Shown piece by piece: positions 25,718 to 32,862 of a stretch of DNA of 55,418 nucleotides. The notes beneath the pieces were generated by a model. It had not been told where the DNA came from. It searched no databases and saw only the letters and a program-made list of their open reading frames with translations. Position 1 is the first letter of the stretch, and each line of letters starts with the position of its first letter. The position numbers were made by a program, and so were the translations under genes. The DNA is from CAYUQT01 sp964596165 (lineage in GTDB: Bacteria; Planctomycetota; Phycisphaerae; UBA1845; JAFGLZ01): positions 1 through 55,418 of the forward strand of contig CAZQTW010000045.1 in assembly GCA_964596165.1 (NCBI GenBank), written 5' to 3'.

Positions 25718-26869
25718 TCAGGCCGTCACTTGCGGCACGTCCACCCATGCCCGCTTCTTCCAGGACTCGGCGGCCTTCTCGGCCAGCAGGACGTTCTTGG
25801 CGCCCTCAAGCAGCGTCCAGCGGAACGGCTCGTTCAGGACGAGGTGTCGTAGGAACAGCCCCCACTGCGCCTTGAAAGCATTGTCGTAGTCCCCGCTCGC
25901 CGGCACTTCGGACCAAGCGGAGAAATGGTCGAGTGGGCTGTCGATGTCGGGGTTCCAGACGGCCTTGGGGGTGACCCCGGCGTGTTGGGCCCAACACCGT
26001 CGGAGGCCGGCGACGGCCGTGCCGCCGGTACCGTCCGCCTGAATGGTGAGCAGATCGTCGCGACGTACACGGGTGCACCATGAGGCGTTGAAATGTGCGA
26101 TCGCACCCCCGGCCAGCTCCATCGTCACATAGGCCGCGTCTTCCGCCGTGCACGCATAGGGTTTGCCGTCTTCGTCAATCCGCTCCGGGATGTGCGTGGC
26201 AGCCAGGCAGGATACCGACTTGACGGCGCCGAACAGATTCTCGAGCACGTAGCTGAAGTGGCACAACATGTCGAGGATGATTCCGCCGCCCTCTTCCTTG
26301 CGATAGTTCCACGACGGTCGCTGGGCCGGAACGTCGTGGCCGGTGAAGACCCAGTATCCGAATTCGCCGCGGACCGAGAGCAGGCGGCCGAGGAATCCGC
26401 TGTCGATCAGCCGCTTCAGCTTGAGCAGGCCGGGTAGCCAGAGCTTGTCCTGCACGACGCCGTTCTTCAGGCCGGCCTTGGCGGCCAGCCGATAGAGCTC
26501 CATGGCGTCGGCCGACGACTCGGCGGCGGGCTTTTCGCAATAGATGTGCTTGCCCGCGGCGAGGGCGCGTTTGATGGCGTCGTATCGAAGTAGGGTGGTC
26601 TGGGCATCGAAGTAAACGGTATAGGATGGGTCGCTCAGGACGGCGTCGAGGTCGGTAGACCACTTCTCGATCTTCGTGCGCGCACACAGCGTTTTGAGCT
26701 TCTCGGCGTTTCGCCCGACGAGGATCGGATCGGGCATGATCGCGTCGCCCGGGCCAATGCGCAGTCCGCCCTCGTCTCGAAACGCGCAGAGCGATCGAAT
26801 CAGATGCTGGTTGGTACCCATTCGTCCGGTGACGCCGTTCATGATGATGCCGACGCGGTGCGTGGTCAT
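25718..26869 (-). CDS. Gfo/Idh/MocA-family oxidoreductase
   Basis: A 383-aa protein with an N-terminal Rossmann fold. The nucleotide site GIIMNGVTGRMG is an unusual variant of the usual GxGxxG. CEKP (IYCEKPAAESSADA) is the family's conserved Lys-Pro. The C-terminal substrate domain has EEGGGIILDMLCHFSYVLENLFG, with the conserved Asp and His. It oxidises or reduces a sugar or sugar acid with NAD(P). Start 26869 follows GAGAGGA. Downstream of a cupin and a GH88-like gene on the same strand, it probably handles a released uronate derivative. Confidence 0.85.
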   Translation of the reverse strand: MTTHRVGIIMNGVTGRMGTNQHLIRSLCAFRDEGGLRIGPGDAIMPDPILVGRNAEKLKTLCARTKIEKWSTDLDAVLSDPSYTVYFDAQTTLLRYDAIKRALAAGKHIYCEKPAAESSADAMELYRLAAKAGLKNGVVQDKLWLPGLLKLKRLIDSGFLGRLLSVRGEFGYWVFTGHDVPAQRPSWNYRKEEGGGIILDMLCHFSYVLENLFGAVKSVSCLAATHIPERIDEDGKPYACTAEDAAYVTMELAGGAIAHFNASWCTRVRRDDLLTIQADGTGGTAVAGLRRCWAQHAGVTPKAVWNPDIDSPLDHFSAWSEVPASGDYDNAFKAQWGLFLRHLVLNEPFRWTLLEGAKNVLLAEKAAESWKKRAWVDVPQVTA

Positions 26870-26915
26870 GGTGAATCCTCTCCCTCTCAGCCTGTGACTC
26901 AGTCGAATTCGGCAA

Positions 26916-26932
26916 ACGGGTCAGTGACCCGT
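26916..26932. repeat. Short palindrome between cupin and oxidoreductase genes
   Basis: ACGGGTCA-G-TGACCCGT forms an 8-bp inverted repeat in the 64-bp gap within the uronate cluster, just after the cupin stop. On the minus strand it is followed by TTGCC only, so it is a weak terminator at best. It could be a REP-like intergenic element or an RNA-processing hairpin that sets different expression of the two genes. Confidence 0.5.
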
Positions 26933-26933
26933 C

Positions 26934-27383
26934 CTACGCGCTGGGTTTTTCGGTGCATTGGGGCCAAGCCCCTGCGGGTAATGCCGGTGCTTCCGCGCCC
27001 GCCTTGGGCAGCGTTCCGGCGAGCTCCTGCCGCCAGTGCGCGACGTTTCCGCCGGGCGAGTAACAGTAGATCAGCTTCGCCGGCGTATCGCCGACGTTCG
27101 TCGTCTGGTGAAACTCACCGGGCGGAACATACGCGGCTTGCAAGGTTGTAAGCGTCTGTCGCTCGGACCCGACGCAGATCTCGCACGTGCCCTCCAAGAG
27201 CAGATAGACCTCCTCTTGGTCGTGATTGTGCCAAGGAACCTGGCCGCCCTTGGGTTCGAGGACGACGTAGCCCATGCAGAAGTTCTTCGCCTCAATCGGC
27301 AGCCCCGTGCCGACGAAGCTGCGGGTCCAGCGTTTGGCCGGATATCGACGGCCTTCCATCTTGTTCAAGTCCGCGATGTGCAT
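26934..27383 (-). CDS. Single-domain cupin, sugar-metabolism associated
   Basis: A 149-aa cupin. The metal motif 1 is VPWHNHDQEEVYLLLEG (His, His, Glu ligands) and motif 2 is PPGEFHQTTNVG (last His). ATG 27383 is preceded by GGAGGG with 9-bp spacing; an upstream in-frame extension to 27533 is antisense of the next gene. It lies 14 bp after the GH88-like gene and so shares its transcript. Cupins of this kind isomerise or open uronates (as in KdgF) or bind sugars; a KdgF-like role acting on the unsaturated uronate released by the hydrolase would fit, but is inferred. Confidence 0.75.
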   Translation of the reverse strand: MHIADLNKMEGRRYPAKRWTRSFVGTGLPIEAKNFCMGYVVLEPKGGQVPWHNHDQEEVYLLLEGTCEICVGSERQTLTTLQAAYVPPGEFHQTTNVGDTPAKLIYCYSPGGNVAHWRQELAGTLPKAGAEAPALPAGAWPQCTEKPSA

Positions 27384-27397
27384 GGTCGAGGACCCTC

Positions 27398-28753
27398 CTA
27401 GACATAGAACCGGTAGGGCGGTTCGTTCCGAGCCATTCGGCGTATTTGTAGCGCCAATTCGAGCAGGTGATAGTCGCCCCACATCGACGACTCGCCGCAC
27501 GGGACCTTCCGATCTTTCGGAACGTAATCCCACCCGTTCGGCCGGTGATAGACGGAGTGCAGAAGCAGGCCTTGGTGCACCTCGCTGGTCGACAGGTATG
27601 GCTCGTCGAACAGGACCTTGGCAACCGTCAGGCCTGCCTGAACATATCGACCCGTCTTCAGATGAAGGCCCAATCGAAGCAGGCCTTGGGCGGCGATTGC
27701 GGCTGCACTGGAGTCAACCGGTTCGTGGTCGTTGAAGGGGTCGGCAGGCTTGTCTCGCCAGTCGGCCATATGGGCCAGGCCCGGCGCTCCGTCGTCCCAG
27801 TAGGTGATGCCGTCGGAGGCGGTCAATCCGTCGATGTAGAAGTCTGCCGTGACCCGCGCCGCTCGAAGCAGGGTCCGTTCGATCTCCGCCCGGCCGCCGA
27901 AGGGCGTGAACTCCTCATCGGGCCGCCCGGCCATCCATTCGAGCAACTCGGCCGCTCCGCAGAGCACCCAGGCGTGTCCGCGGGTCCACGTTGAGAACGG
28001 CGAATAGCCCTGTTGCGTGGAGGGGCAGCGGTAGTGGCCGTCGCGGGTGTTAAAGATGGATTCGTGAACCACACGGCCCGGCCGGTCGTATATATCCCGG
28101 CCCTCGCCGTAGTAGACGTTGAATCGGGTGGTCGTCTTAACGTGCTGAATCAGGCGGTCCAACAGCGAGATCCGCTCATCGTGCTCGGATTGGAGCACGT
28201 GGCCAAGCTGGTGTCCGAGCGCCAGCACACGCATCGATCGCAGGGTGTCGGAGAAGAGCGAGTGCGGCCCGTTGAACGAATAGACGTAGCCGTGCCCGTA
28301 GGCGGTGTTGGACCAACGCATCGCCTGGACGGCGGCGGAGCACTTCAGCGCCATGTCATAGGCGGCCAGTTCCCATTCGCTGTGCGGGATTCGGCCATCG
28401 AGCATGAGGCGGCGCAGCGCCCCGTAGGTGGACACGTTGTTGAATCCGTGGTCGTGGACGCCGCGGTGCGTGACGTGGCCGGCCATCCGTTCGACGGTCC
28501 GTCGGCGACCGAGATCGAGGAACTCGGCCTGGCCCGTGGCGTCGAAGATCAGCAAAGGGGCGCCGTACTGGAATCCCTGCGTCCATTCCGTCCAGCCGCG
28601 GGCCGTGTACACGCCCTCGACGGTGAAAACCGGCGCGCCCTGGGCGGGGTCCCAAGCCTTGTCGAGGTTGCGTACCTTGGCTGCCGCCAGGGTGAATACC
28701 CGATCGATCGGCTTGGCCAGCGAGGCAGGGGTGATCGTCGTGTCGACTCTCAT
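27398..28753 (-). CDS. Unsaturated glucuronyl hydrolase-like protein (GH88 family)
   Basis: A 451-aa (alpha/alpha)6-barrel protein. Blocks matching GH88 are HDHGFNN (the HDxGF region with a catalytic Asp), FNGPHSLFSDTLRSMRVL (second Asp in DT), and GYSPFSTWTRGHAWVLCGAAELL, the conserved WxRGxAW helix. It would cleave delta-4,5-unsaturated uronate from oligosaccharides made by polysaccharide lyases. No signal peptide, so cytoplasmic. Start 28753 was chosen because the longer frame has no ribosome site and runs through the promoter. First gene of a minus-strand operon with the cupin. Confidence 0.8.
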   Translation of the reverse strand: MRVDTTITPASLAKPIDRVFTLAAAKVRNLDKAWDPAQGAPVFTVEGVYTARGWTEWTQGFQYGAPLLIFDATGQAEFLDLGRRRTVERMAGHVTHRGVHDHGFNNVSTYGALRRLMLDGRIPHSEWELAAYDMALKCSAAVQAMRWSNTAYGHGYVYSFNGPHSLFSDTLRSMRVLALGHQLGHVLQSEHDERISLLDRLIQHVKTTTRFNVYYGEGRDIYDRPGRVVHESIFNTRDGHYRCPSTQQGYSPFSTWTRGHAWVLCGAAELLEWMAGRPDEEFTPFGGRAEIERTLLRAARVTADFYIDGLTASDGITYWDDGAPGLAHMADWRDKPADPFNDHEPVDSSAAAIAAQGLLRLGLHLKTGRYVQAGLTVAKVLFDEPYLSTSEVHQGLLLHSVYHRPNGWDYVPKDRKVPCGESSMWGDYHLLELALQIRRMARNEPPYRFYV

Positions 28754-28809
28754 GGCGTCGTCCTCGGCATGGACTCCGGGTTTGATCTGATCCACGGGAC
28801 GCGGCTGAG

Positions 28810-28838
28810 ATGATACAAGAAACGTGCTGACCCGGCAA
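28810..28838 (-). promoter_or_regulatory. Candidate promoter of the GH88-cupin operon
   Basis: On the minus strand TTGCCG (28838-28833), a 17-bp spacer and TATCAT (28815-28810) form a sigma-70-like promoter. Transcription would begin near 28803, giving a 50-nt leader before the hydrolase start at 28753. Confidence 0.5.
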
Positions 28839-28895
28839 AACGGGATTGCGTGCTGCACGCGTGGAAAGATGCGATAGAGTCGTGGTGAGCTACAC

Positions 28896-29834
28896 ATGAG
28901 ACTCGCGATACGTAGACTCTGCATGGGCGGGGCCATTGTGCTCCTGGCCACAGCCGTGCTGGGCGGGGTGGTGCACGTGAGCATCAAGGACCGTGTTCCG
29001 GTCGTTTCGGCCTTCTTCTACGCGACCCCACTTGTTGTCAGCGGTTTTCTCGCCCTGGGGGCCGGTGGGCTCTTCCTCAAGGCCGGGACGCATCGGATCA
29101 GCGGGTTGGCCGCGATTCTCGGTGTCCTTCTACTGATATGTTGGTTGGGGACCGTCCGCTACGGGAACGGACAGAGTCGACAGACAGGCTCCACGCGCGT
29201 CATGATGTGGAATGTGGCCCGCCCGAAAGGGCAGTGGGACGGACTTCGCCTCGCGGTGTCTGAACACCACCCGGACCTGTTGGGCTTGGTCGAGTCGGGA
29301 GACTTGGATGAGAAGCCCCAGGCATTCTGGCGGACGAATTTCGCGGACTACGATGTGCGATGTCCCGGAGGCGGCATCGTATTGCTGGCCAGAGGGAAGA
29401 TCATTCGATCGGGGCGCGCCACCATCGGCGACAGGAGTCGGATCGCCTACTTCGATGTGGCGCTATCAAGCCGGACGGTTCGCGCGATCGTGGTGGATGT
29501 GGACAGCAACCCGCTGATGAATCGGCGACCGGTCATTGAGGACGTACTCCGCGTCGCAAGATGCGAGGATGGGACGCCGACCTTCATTCTGGGTGATTTC
29601 AATACGCCGAACGATTCGGTGTGGTTTGACCCCCTTCGACACGACTTCAAGCACGCGTTTGAGGCGGCCGGAAGCGGCATGTTCGTAACGTGGCCAACCT
29701 ACTTCCCCGTGCTCGCGATCGACCATATCTGGGTGCCCCGATCGATGCAGGTCGTGGACGCCTTCCTCGACAGCTCGCCGGCCTCGGACCACAGGATGAT
29801 GATTGCGGATGTGCTGATCGCTACTCAGGGATAG
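28896..29834 (+). CDS. Membrane-anchored endonuclease/exonuclease/phosphatase (EEP) family protein
   Basis: A 312-aa protein with three N-terminal hydrophobic helices (about 9-28, 38-58 and 69-86), followed by a soluble EEP domain. The domain motifs are MWNVARPKG (start of fold, usually WN), DLLGLVESG (catalytic Glu), ILGDFNTP (Asp and Asn), IDHIWVP (Asp-His) and SDHRMMIADV (final Asp-His). The active site is complete. The topology puts the domain next to the membrane, possibly outside. Similar proteins act on nucleic acids or phospholipids; the substrate is unknown. Confidence 0.82.
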   Translation: MRLAIRRLCMGGAIVLLATAVLGGVVHVSIKDRVPVVSAFFYATPLVVSGFLALGAGGLFLKAGTHRISGLAAILGVLLLICWLGTVRYGNGQSRQTGSTRVMMWNVARPKGQWDGLRLAVSEHHPDLLGLVESGDLDEKPQAFWRTNFADYDVRCPGGGIVLLARGKIIRSGRATIGDRSRIAYFDVALSSRTVRAIVVDVDSNPLMNRRPVIEDVLRVARCEDGTPTFILGDFNTPNDSVWFDPLRHDFKHAFEAAGSGMFVTWPTYFPVLAIDHIWVPRSMQVVDAFLDSSPASDHRMMIADVLIATQG

Positions 29835-30662
29835 TCATCGCGCGAATGCCAAGATCGCCTCGCGGTTGGTCTGCCAGAGGCCATCGATGTCCGACTCCGC
29901 CGGCAGTTCCAGCGTCACCGTCGGAATGCCGCGGTCGCGGCCGGACCAGCTTCCAAAACTGCCGGGAGTGGGATAACCCATGTCGGGCCGGACGGGATAA
30001 CCGTTTCGCGCGGCCATTACCTCGGCCAATTCGCTTGCGGGGCCATCGAAGTTGTTGCAGTAACGGCGGCCGCCGATGACGTGGATGGCCAGAATACGGT
30101 CCGGCCGCCACTGTTCTACGATGGCCATCAATGCCCGCGTTTCCGGTTCGCTGGCCGGGCTCGGACCGGGGTAGTACCTCGCACTGCGCCGACCCGCCGC
30201 CCAGTTGGACGCGGGGAAATTACGGTTGAGATCGACGCCGTTTGCATTGGTTCTCCGTCGCGAATATAGACCGTCCGGGTTCAGGCGCGGGATGATCATT
30301 ACGGAACCGAGCGGCGGTGCCCCCTTTTCCCCGCTCAACTCCTCGATCAGTCGTTCTGCTATCTCGGCCGTTTGCCATTCGTCGCCGTGGATGCCGGCGA
30401 AGATGAGTACCCTTGGCGAAGGTGATGAGCCCGAGAACGTCACCGCTCGGATAGGCCGCTCCTCAACCGATCGGCCGATGTCGGTCCACGCGGCTGCCGT
30501 GCCCGGGGTGACATGAGGCCGGCCGTCGGTCGCCAGTGACGGCTTCGGACGCGGCGCGCAGCCCCCCAAACCCATGATGAGGATCACAAGAACGTGCACA
30601 GTGCATCGCGCATGGCCCGCGGGGAACTGAATCATCCGGATGGCCTTCAACCGTTCCGTCAT
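29835..30662 (-). CDS. M14-family zinc carboxypeptidase/amidase lipoprotein (MpaA-like)
   Basis: A 275-aa protein with a lipoprotein signal ending LIMGLGGC. The M14 zinc site is AGIHGDEWQTAE (His and Glu ligands), followed by IIPRLNPDGL and VDLNRNFP (substrate binding). The third zinc ligand is AIHVIGG and the catalytic Glu lies in PTVTLELP. The pattern resembles MpaA, which trims gamma-D-Glu-Dap bonds of murein peptides, but here it is exported. Its ATG overlaps the stop of the DNA-glycosylase gene (TGATG), so the pair is co-translated despite unrelated roles. Confidence 0.85.
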   Translation of the reverse strand: MTERLKAIRMIQFPAGHARCTVHVLVILIMGLGGCAPRPKPSLATDGRPHVTPGTAAAWTDIGRSVEERPIRAVTFSGSSPSPRVLIFAGIHGDEWQTAEIAERLIEELSGEKGAPPLGSVMIIPRLNPDGLYSRRRTNANGVDLNRNFPASNWAAGRRSARYYPGPSPASEPETRALMAIVEQWRPDRILAIHVIGGRRYCNNFDGPASELAEVMAARNGYPVRPDMGYPTPGSFGSWSGRDRGIPTVTLELPAESDIDGLWQTNREAILAFAR

Positions 30663-31447
30663 CAATACCCCTGAGGAATCGGGAGCCCCAGCCGCTGCAT
30701 GACCAACTTCAGGTCTTCCCACGCCTTGCGCTTTTCCCCGGGCGATCTCAACAGATAGGCGGGATGATAGGTCGGCATCAAGGGGATGGAGGGGCCCGTC
30801 ATCGCCGATCCCGACGGATAGAAATCGTGAAAGCGGCTCCGCAGGCGGCCGATGGAATCGTGCGTATTCAGCAACGTCTGAGCGGCCGGCGCACCGAGGG
30901 CGATGATGACCTCCGGCCAGATGATGCGAAGTTGTTCGAAGAGGTAGGGCGAGCAAGCGGCAATCTCATCGGTCGACGGCGTGCGGTTGTTGGGCGGGCG
31001 GCACTTCAGGACGTTGCAGATGTAGACGTCCTCGCGTTTCAGCCCCATGCCTTTTTCGATCATCGCGGTGAGGAGTTGACCGGCCCGGCCCACGAAGGCC
31101 AGGCCTTGGCGGTCTTCTTCGAAGCCCGGCGCCTCGCCGACGAAGACGATCCGTGCGTCGGGGTTTCCCTGTCCGAAGACGGTCTGAGTCCGCGCGTTCG
31201 ACAGATGACAGGCCGTGCAGTTGCGGACATGATCCTCACAGAGTCGCCGGAGTCGCTCGGCCTTGTTGCCGCCACCGGTAGAGGAGGGTGCCGGAATCGA
31301 CTGGTCCCCCTTCTTCAATGCCTGCTCCCTGCGAAGCTCGGCGATGCGAGAGAGGGAGATCGGCAGATCGCTCGCCCCGAGGAGTCTGTCCGTCTCCAGG
31401 TCTTGTCGGAGCGCCTTGACGACGTCAACAGGTTCTTCGTGAGGCAT
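30662..31447 (-). CDS. Uracil-DNA glycosylase, family 4 (4Fe-4S)
   Basis: A 261-aa protein whose last 190 residues are the family 4 glycosylase. Motif 1 is FVGEAPGFEEDRQG, and motif 3 is PTYHPAYLLR with the catalytic-loop His. The four cluster cysteines are in CEDHVRNCTAC and CNVLKCRPPNNRTP...C. It removes uracil from DNA. The N-terminal 70 residues are charged, as in fusion-type SPO1-polymerase-related glycosylases. ATG 31447 follows GGAGGAGAGG. A much longer open frame upstream is rejected for lack of a site. Confidence 0.9.
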   Translation of the reverse strand: MPHEEPVDVVKALRQDLETDRLLGASDLPISLSRIAELRREQALKKGDQSIPAPSSTGGGNKAERLRRLCEDHVRNCTACHLSNARTQTVFGQGNPDARIVFVGEAPGFEEDRQGLAFVGRAGQLLTAMIEKGMGLKREDVYICNVLKCRPPNNRTPSTDEIAACSPYLFEQLRIIWPEVIIALGAPAAQTLLNTHDSIGRLRSRFHDFYPSGSAMTGPSIPLMPTYHPAYLLRSPGEKRKAWEDLKLVMQRLGLPIPQGY

Positions 31448-31735
31448 GACCACCTCTCCTCCGCCGTCCTCAGCGGGCATCGATCGTCTCGCCTCTCTGG
31501 GACGTGCAAGAGCATAGCACAGAGCCCAAGTCCTCGAACAGCCCACGTGGGGGGCGATCGCCGGCTCAGGTGCATCCGGCCAATCGCGGCACAAGATGCG
31601 ACATGCCTCTCCCCTCTGGGCAAGGGGGGAAGAACCGACTGAACGCCGTCCGTGGGGTACGACGAATACCCGGATGCACGCCGCACGCTTGGATGGATGC
31701 ACCGGGCTTCCGGGCTGTCGAACCGACACGGCCCG

Positions 31736-31764
31736 CTGGACCGCTTCGCGGCGTCGCCTATAAT
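31736..31764 (+). promoter_or_regulatory. Candidate promoter of the 2-hydroxyacid dehydrogenase gene
   Basis: A perfect TATAAT lies at 31759-31764, 35 bp before the GTG start at 31799. The -35 region at 17-bp spacing is CTGGAC (31736-31741), a poor match. Transcription would begin near 31771. Confidence 0.45.
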
Positions 31765-31798
31765 CCTGCCCATCGGGGCGCATGCCGGAGACGATAAC

Positions 31799-32821
31799 GT
31801 GGCGGCCAAGCCAACCCTTCTTTACTTGCTTACCGAGGAGATGTTCAAGGCATGTTTTCGGCCGGCGGACGTTGCCAGGCTGGAAGCCGAGGTGGATGTG
31901 GTCGGCGGACCGATGCAAGACGCGACGGATGTCCCTTCTTCGGAGGTTCTGGCACGGGCCGACATCCTCCTAACATGTTGGGATTCACCCCCCGTCAAGG
32001 GCGACCTATTGGCGGCCGCGCGCCGCCTCACGTTCGTCATGCATGCGGCGGGAACCGTTCGAAAACTCATCGACGACGATCTGTGGCATCGCGGCATTCG
32101 CATCGCGAGCTGCAATCATGCGATCGCGATCGGTGTGGCCGAGATGATTCTCGGCTTCCTGATCGTGGCCGGAAAGCGCGGCTGGAGCCTTCCGTCGCTC
32201 GTCCGCTCGGGGCATTGGACCCGTCGATCGGAGGAACTTCGGACCGAGTGCCGGCAACACATCATCGAAATGTTCGACATCGCCGTCGGCGTCATATCGG
32301 CCAGCCTTGTGGGTCGGCACCTCTGCAAACTGCTGCGGAACTTTGAGGTCCGGACGTTGCTGTACGATCCGTTCGTCACGGCAAGTGAGGCCGCTGAGTG
32401 GGGTGCCGAGCGCGTCGAACTGGATGACCTGCTCAGGCAAAGCGATATGGTGAGCCTTTGCGCGCCGGCGCTGCCTCAAACCAGGCATATGATGGGCGCG
32501 CCGCAGTTCGCGATGATGAAAGATCGGGCCATCTTCATCAACACCTCGCGCGGTCAGAACGTAGACGAAGCGGCCCTGGCGGCCGAACTCAAGAAGGGGC
32601 GGTTGTTCGCCCTGATCGACGTGACCGATCCCGAACCGCCGCCGATCGATCACCCGTTCTTGACCTTGCCGAACGTGATCGTGACCCCTCACATCGCCGG
32701 TCATGCCGCGAACGGCCGGCTTCGACAGGGCAAGTACGCCGTGGACGAGATCCTGCGCTTTGTGCGGGGAGAACCGCTGGCCAACGAGATCACGCGGGAA
32801 CGACTGGCCACCATGGCTTGA
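31799..32821 (+). CDS. D-isomer-specific 2-hydroxyacid dehydrogenase
   Basis: A 340-aa protein of the D-2-hydroxyacid dehydrogenase family. It contains the cofactor fold with VGVISASLVGRHLCKLL (a variant of GxGxxG, GxxSxSxxG), LYDPF, the FINTSRGQNVDEAAL strand with catalytic Arg, the DVTDPEPP loop with catalytic Glu, and VTPHIAGH with the catalytic His. The start is GTG 31799 with GGAG at 31787-31790. It reduces a 2-oxo acid or oxidises a 2-hydroxy acid with NAD(H). The altered glycine motif (Ser in place of Gly) is the one oddity. Confidence 0.82.
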   Translation: MAAKPTLLYLLTEEMFKACFRPADVARLEAEVDVVGGPMQDATDVPSSEVLARADILLTCWDSPPVKGDLLAAARRLTFVMHAAGTVRKLIDDDLWHRGIRIASCNHAIAIGVAEMILGFLIVAGKRGWSLPSLVRSGHWTRRSEELRTECRQHIIEMFDIAVGVISASLVGRHLCKLLRNFEVRTLLYDPFVTASEAAEWGAERVELDDLLRQSDMVSLCAPALPQTRHMMGAPQFAMMKDRAIFINTSRGQNVDEAALAAELKKGRLFALIDVTDPEPPPIDHPFLTLPNVIVTPHIAGHAANGRLRQGKYAVDEILRFVRGEPLANEITRERLATMA

Positions 32822-32862
32822 GGAGCCGACGTGCGAGATTCGACAAGGGAGAATCCGGGTCC

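Noticed and set aside
31448..31918. N-terminal extension of the uracil-DNA glycosylase
   Set aside because: The open frame is long, but a strong ribosome site (GGAGGAGAGG) stands before ATG 31447 and the extension overlaps the promoter and start of the divergent dehydrogenase gene.
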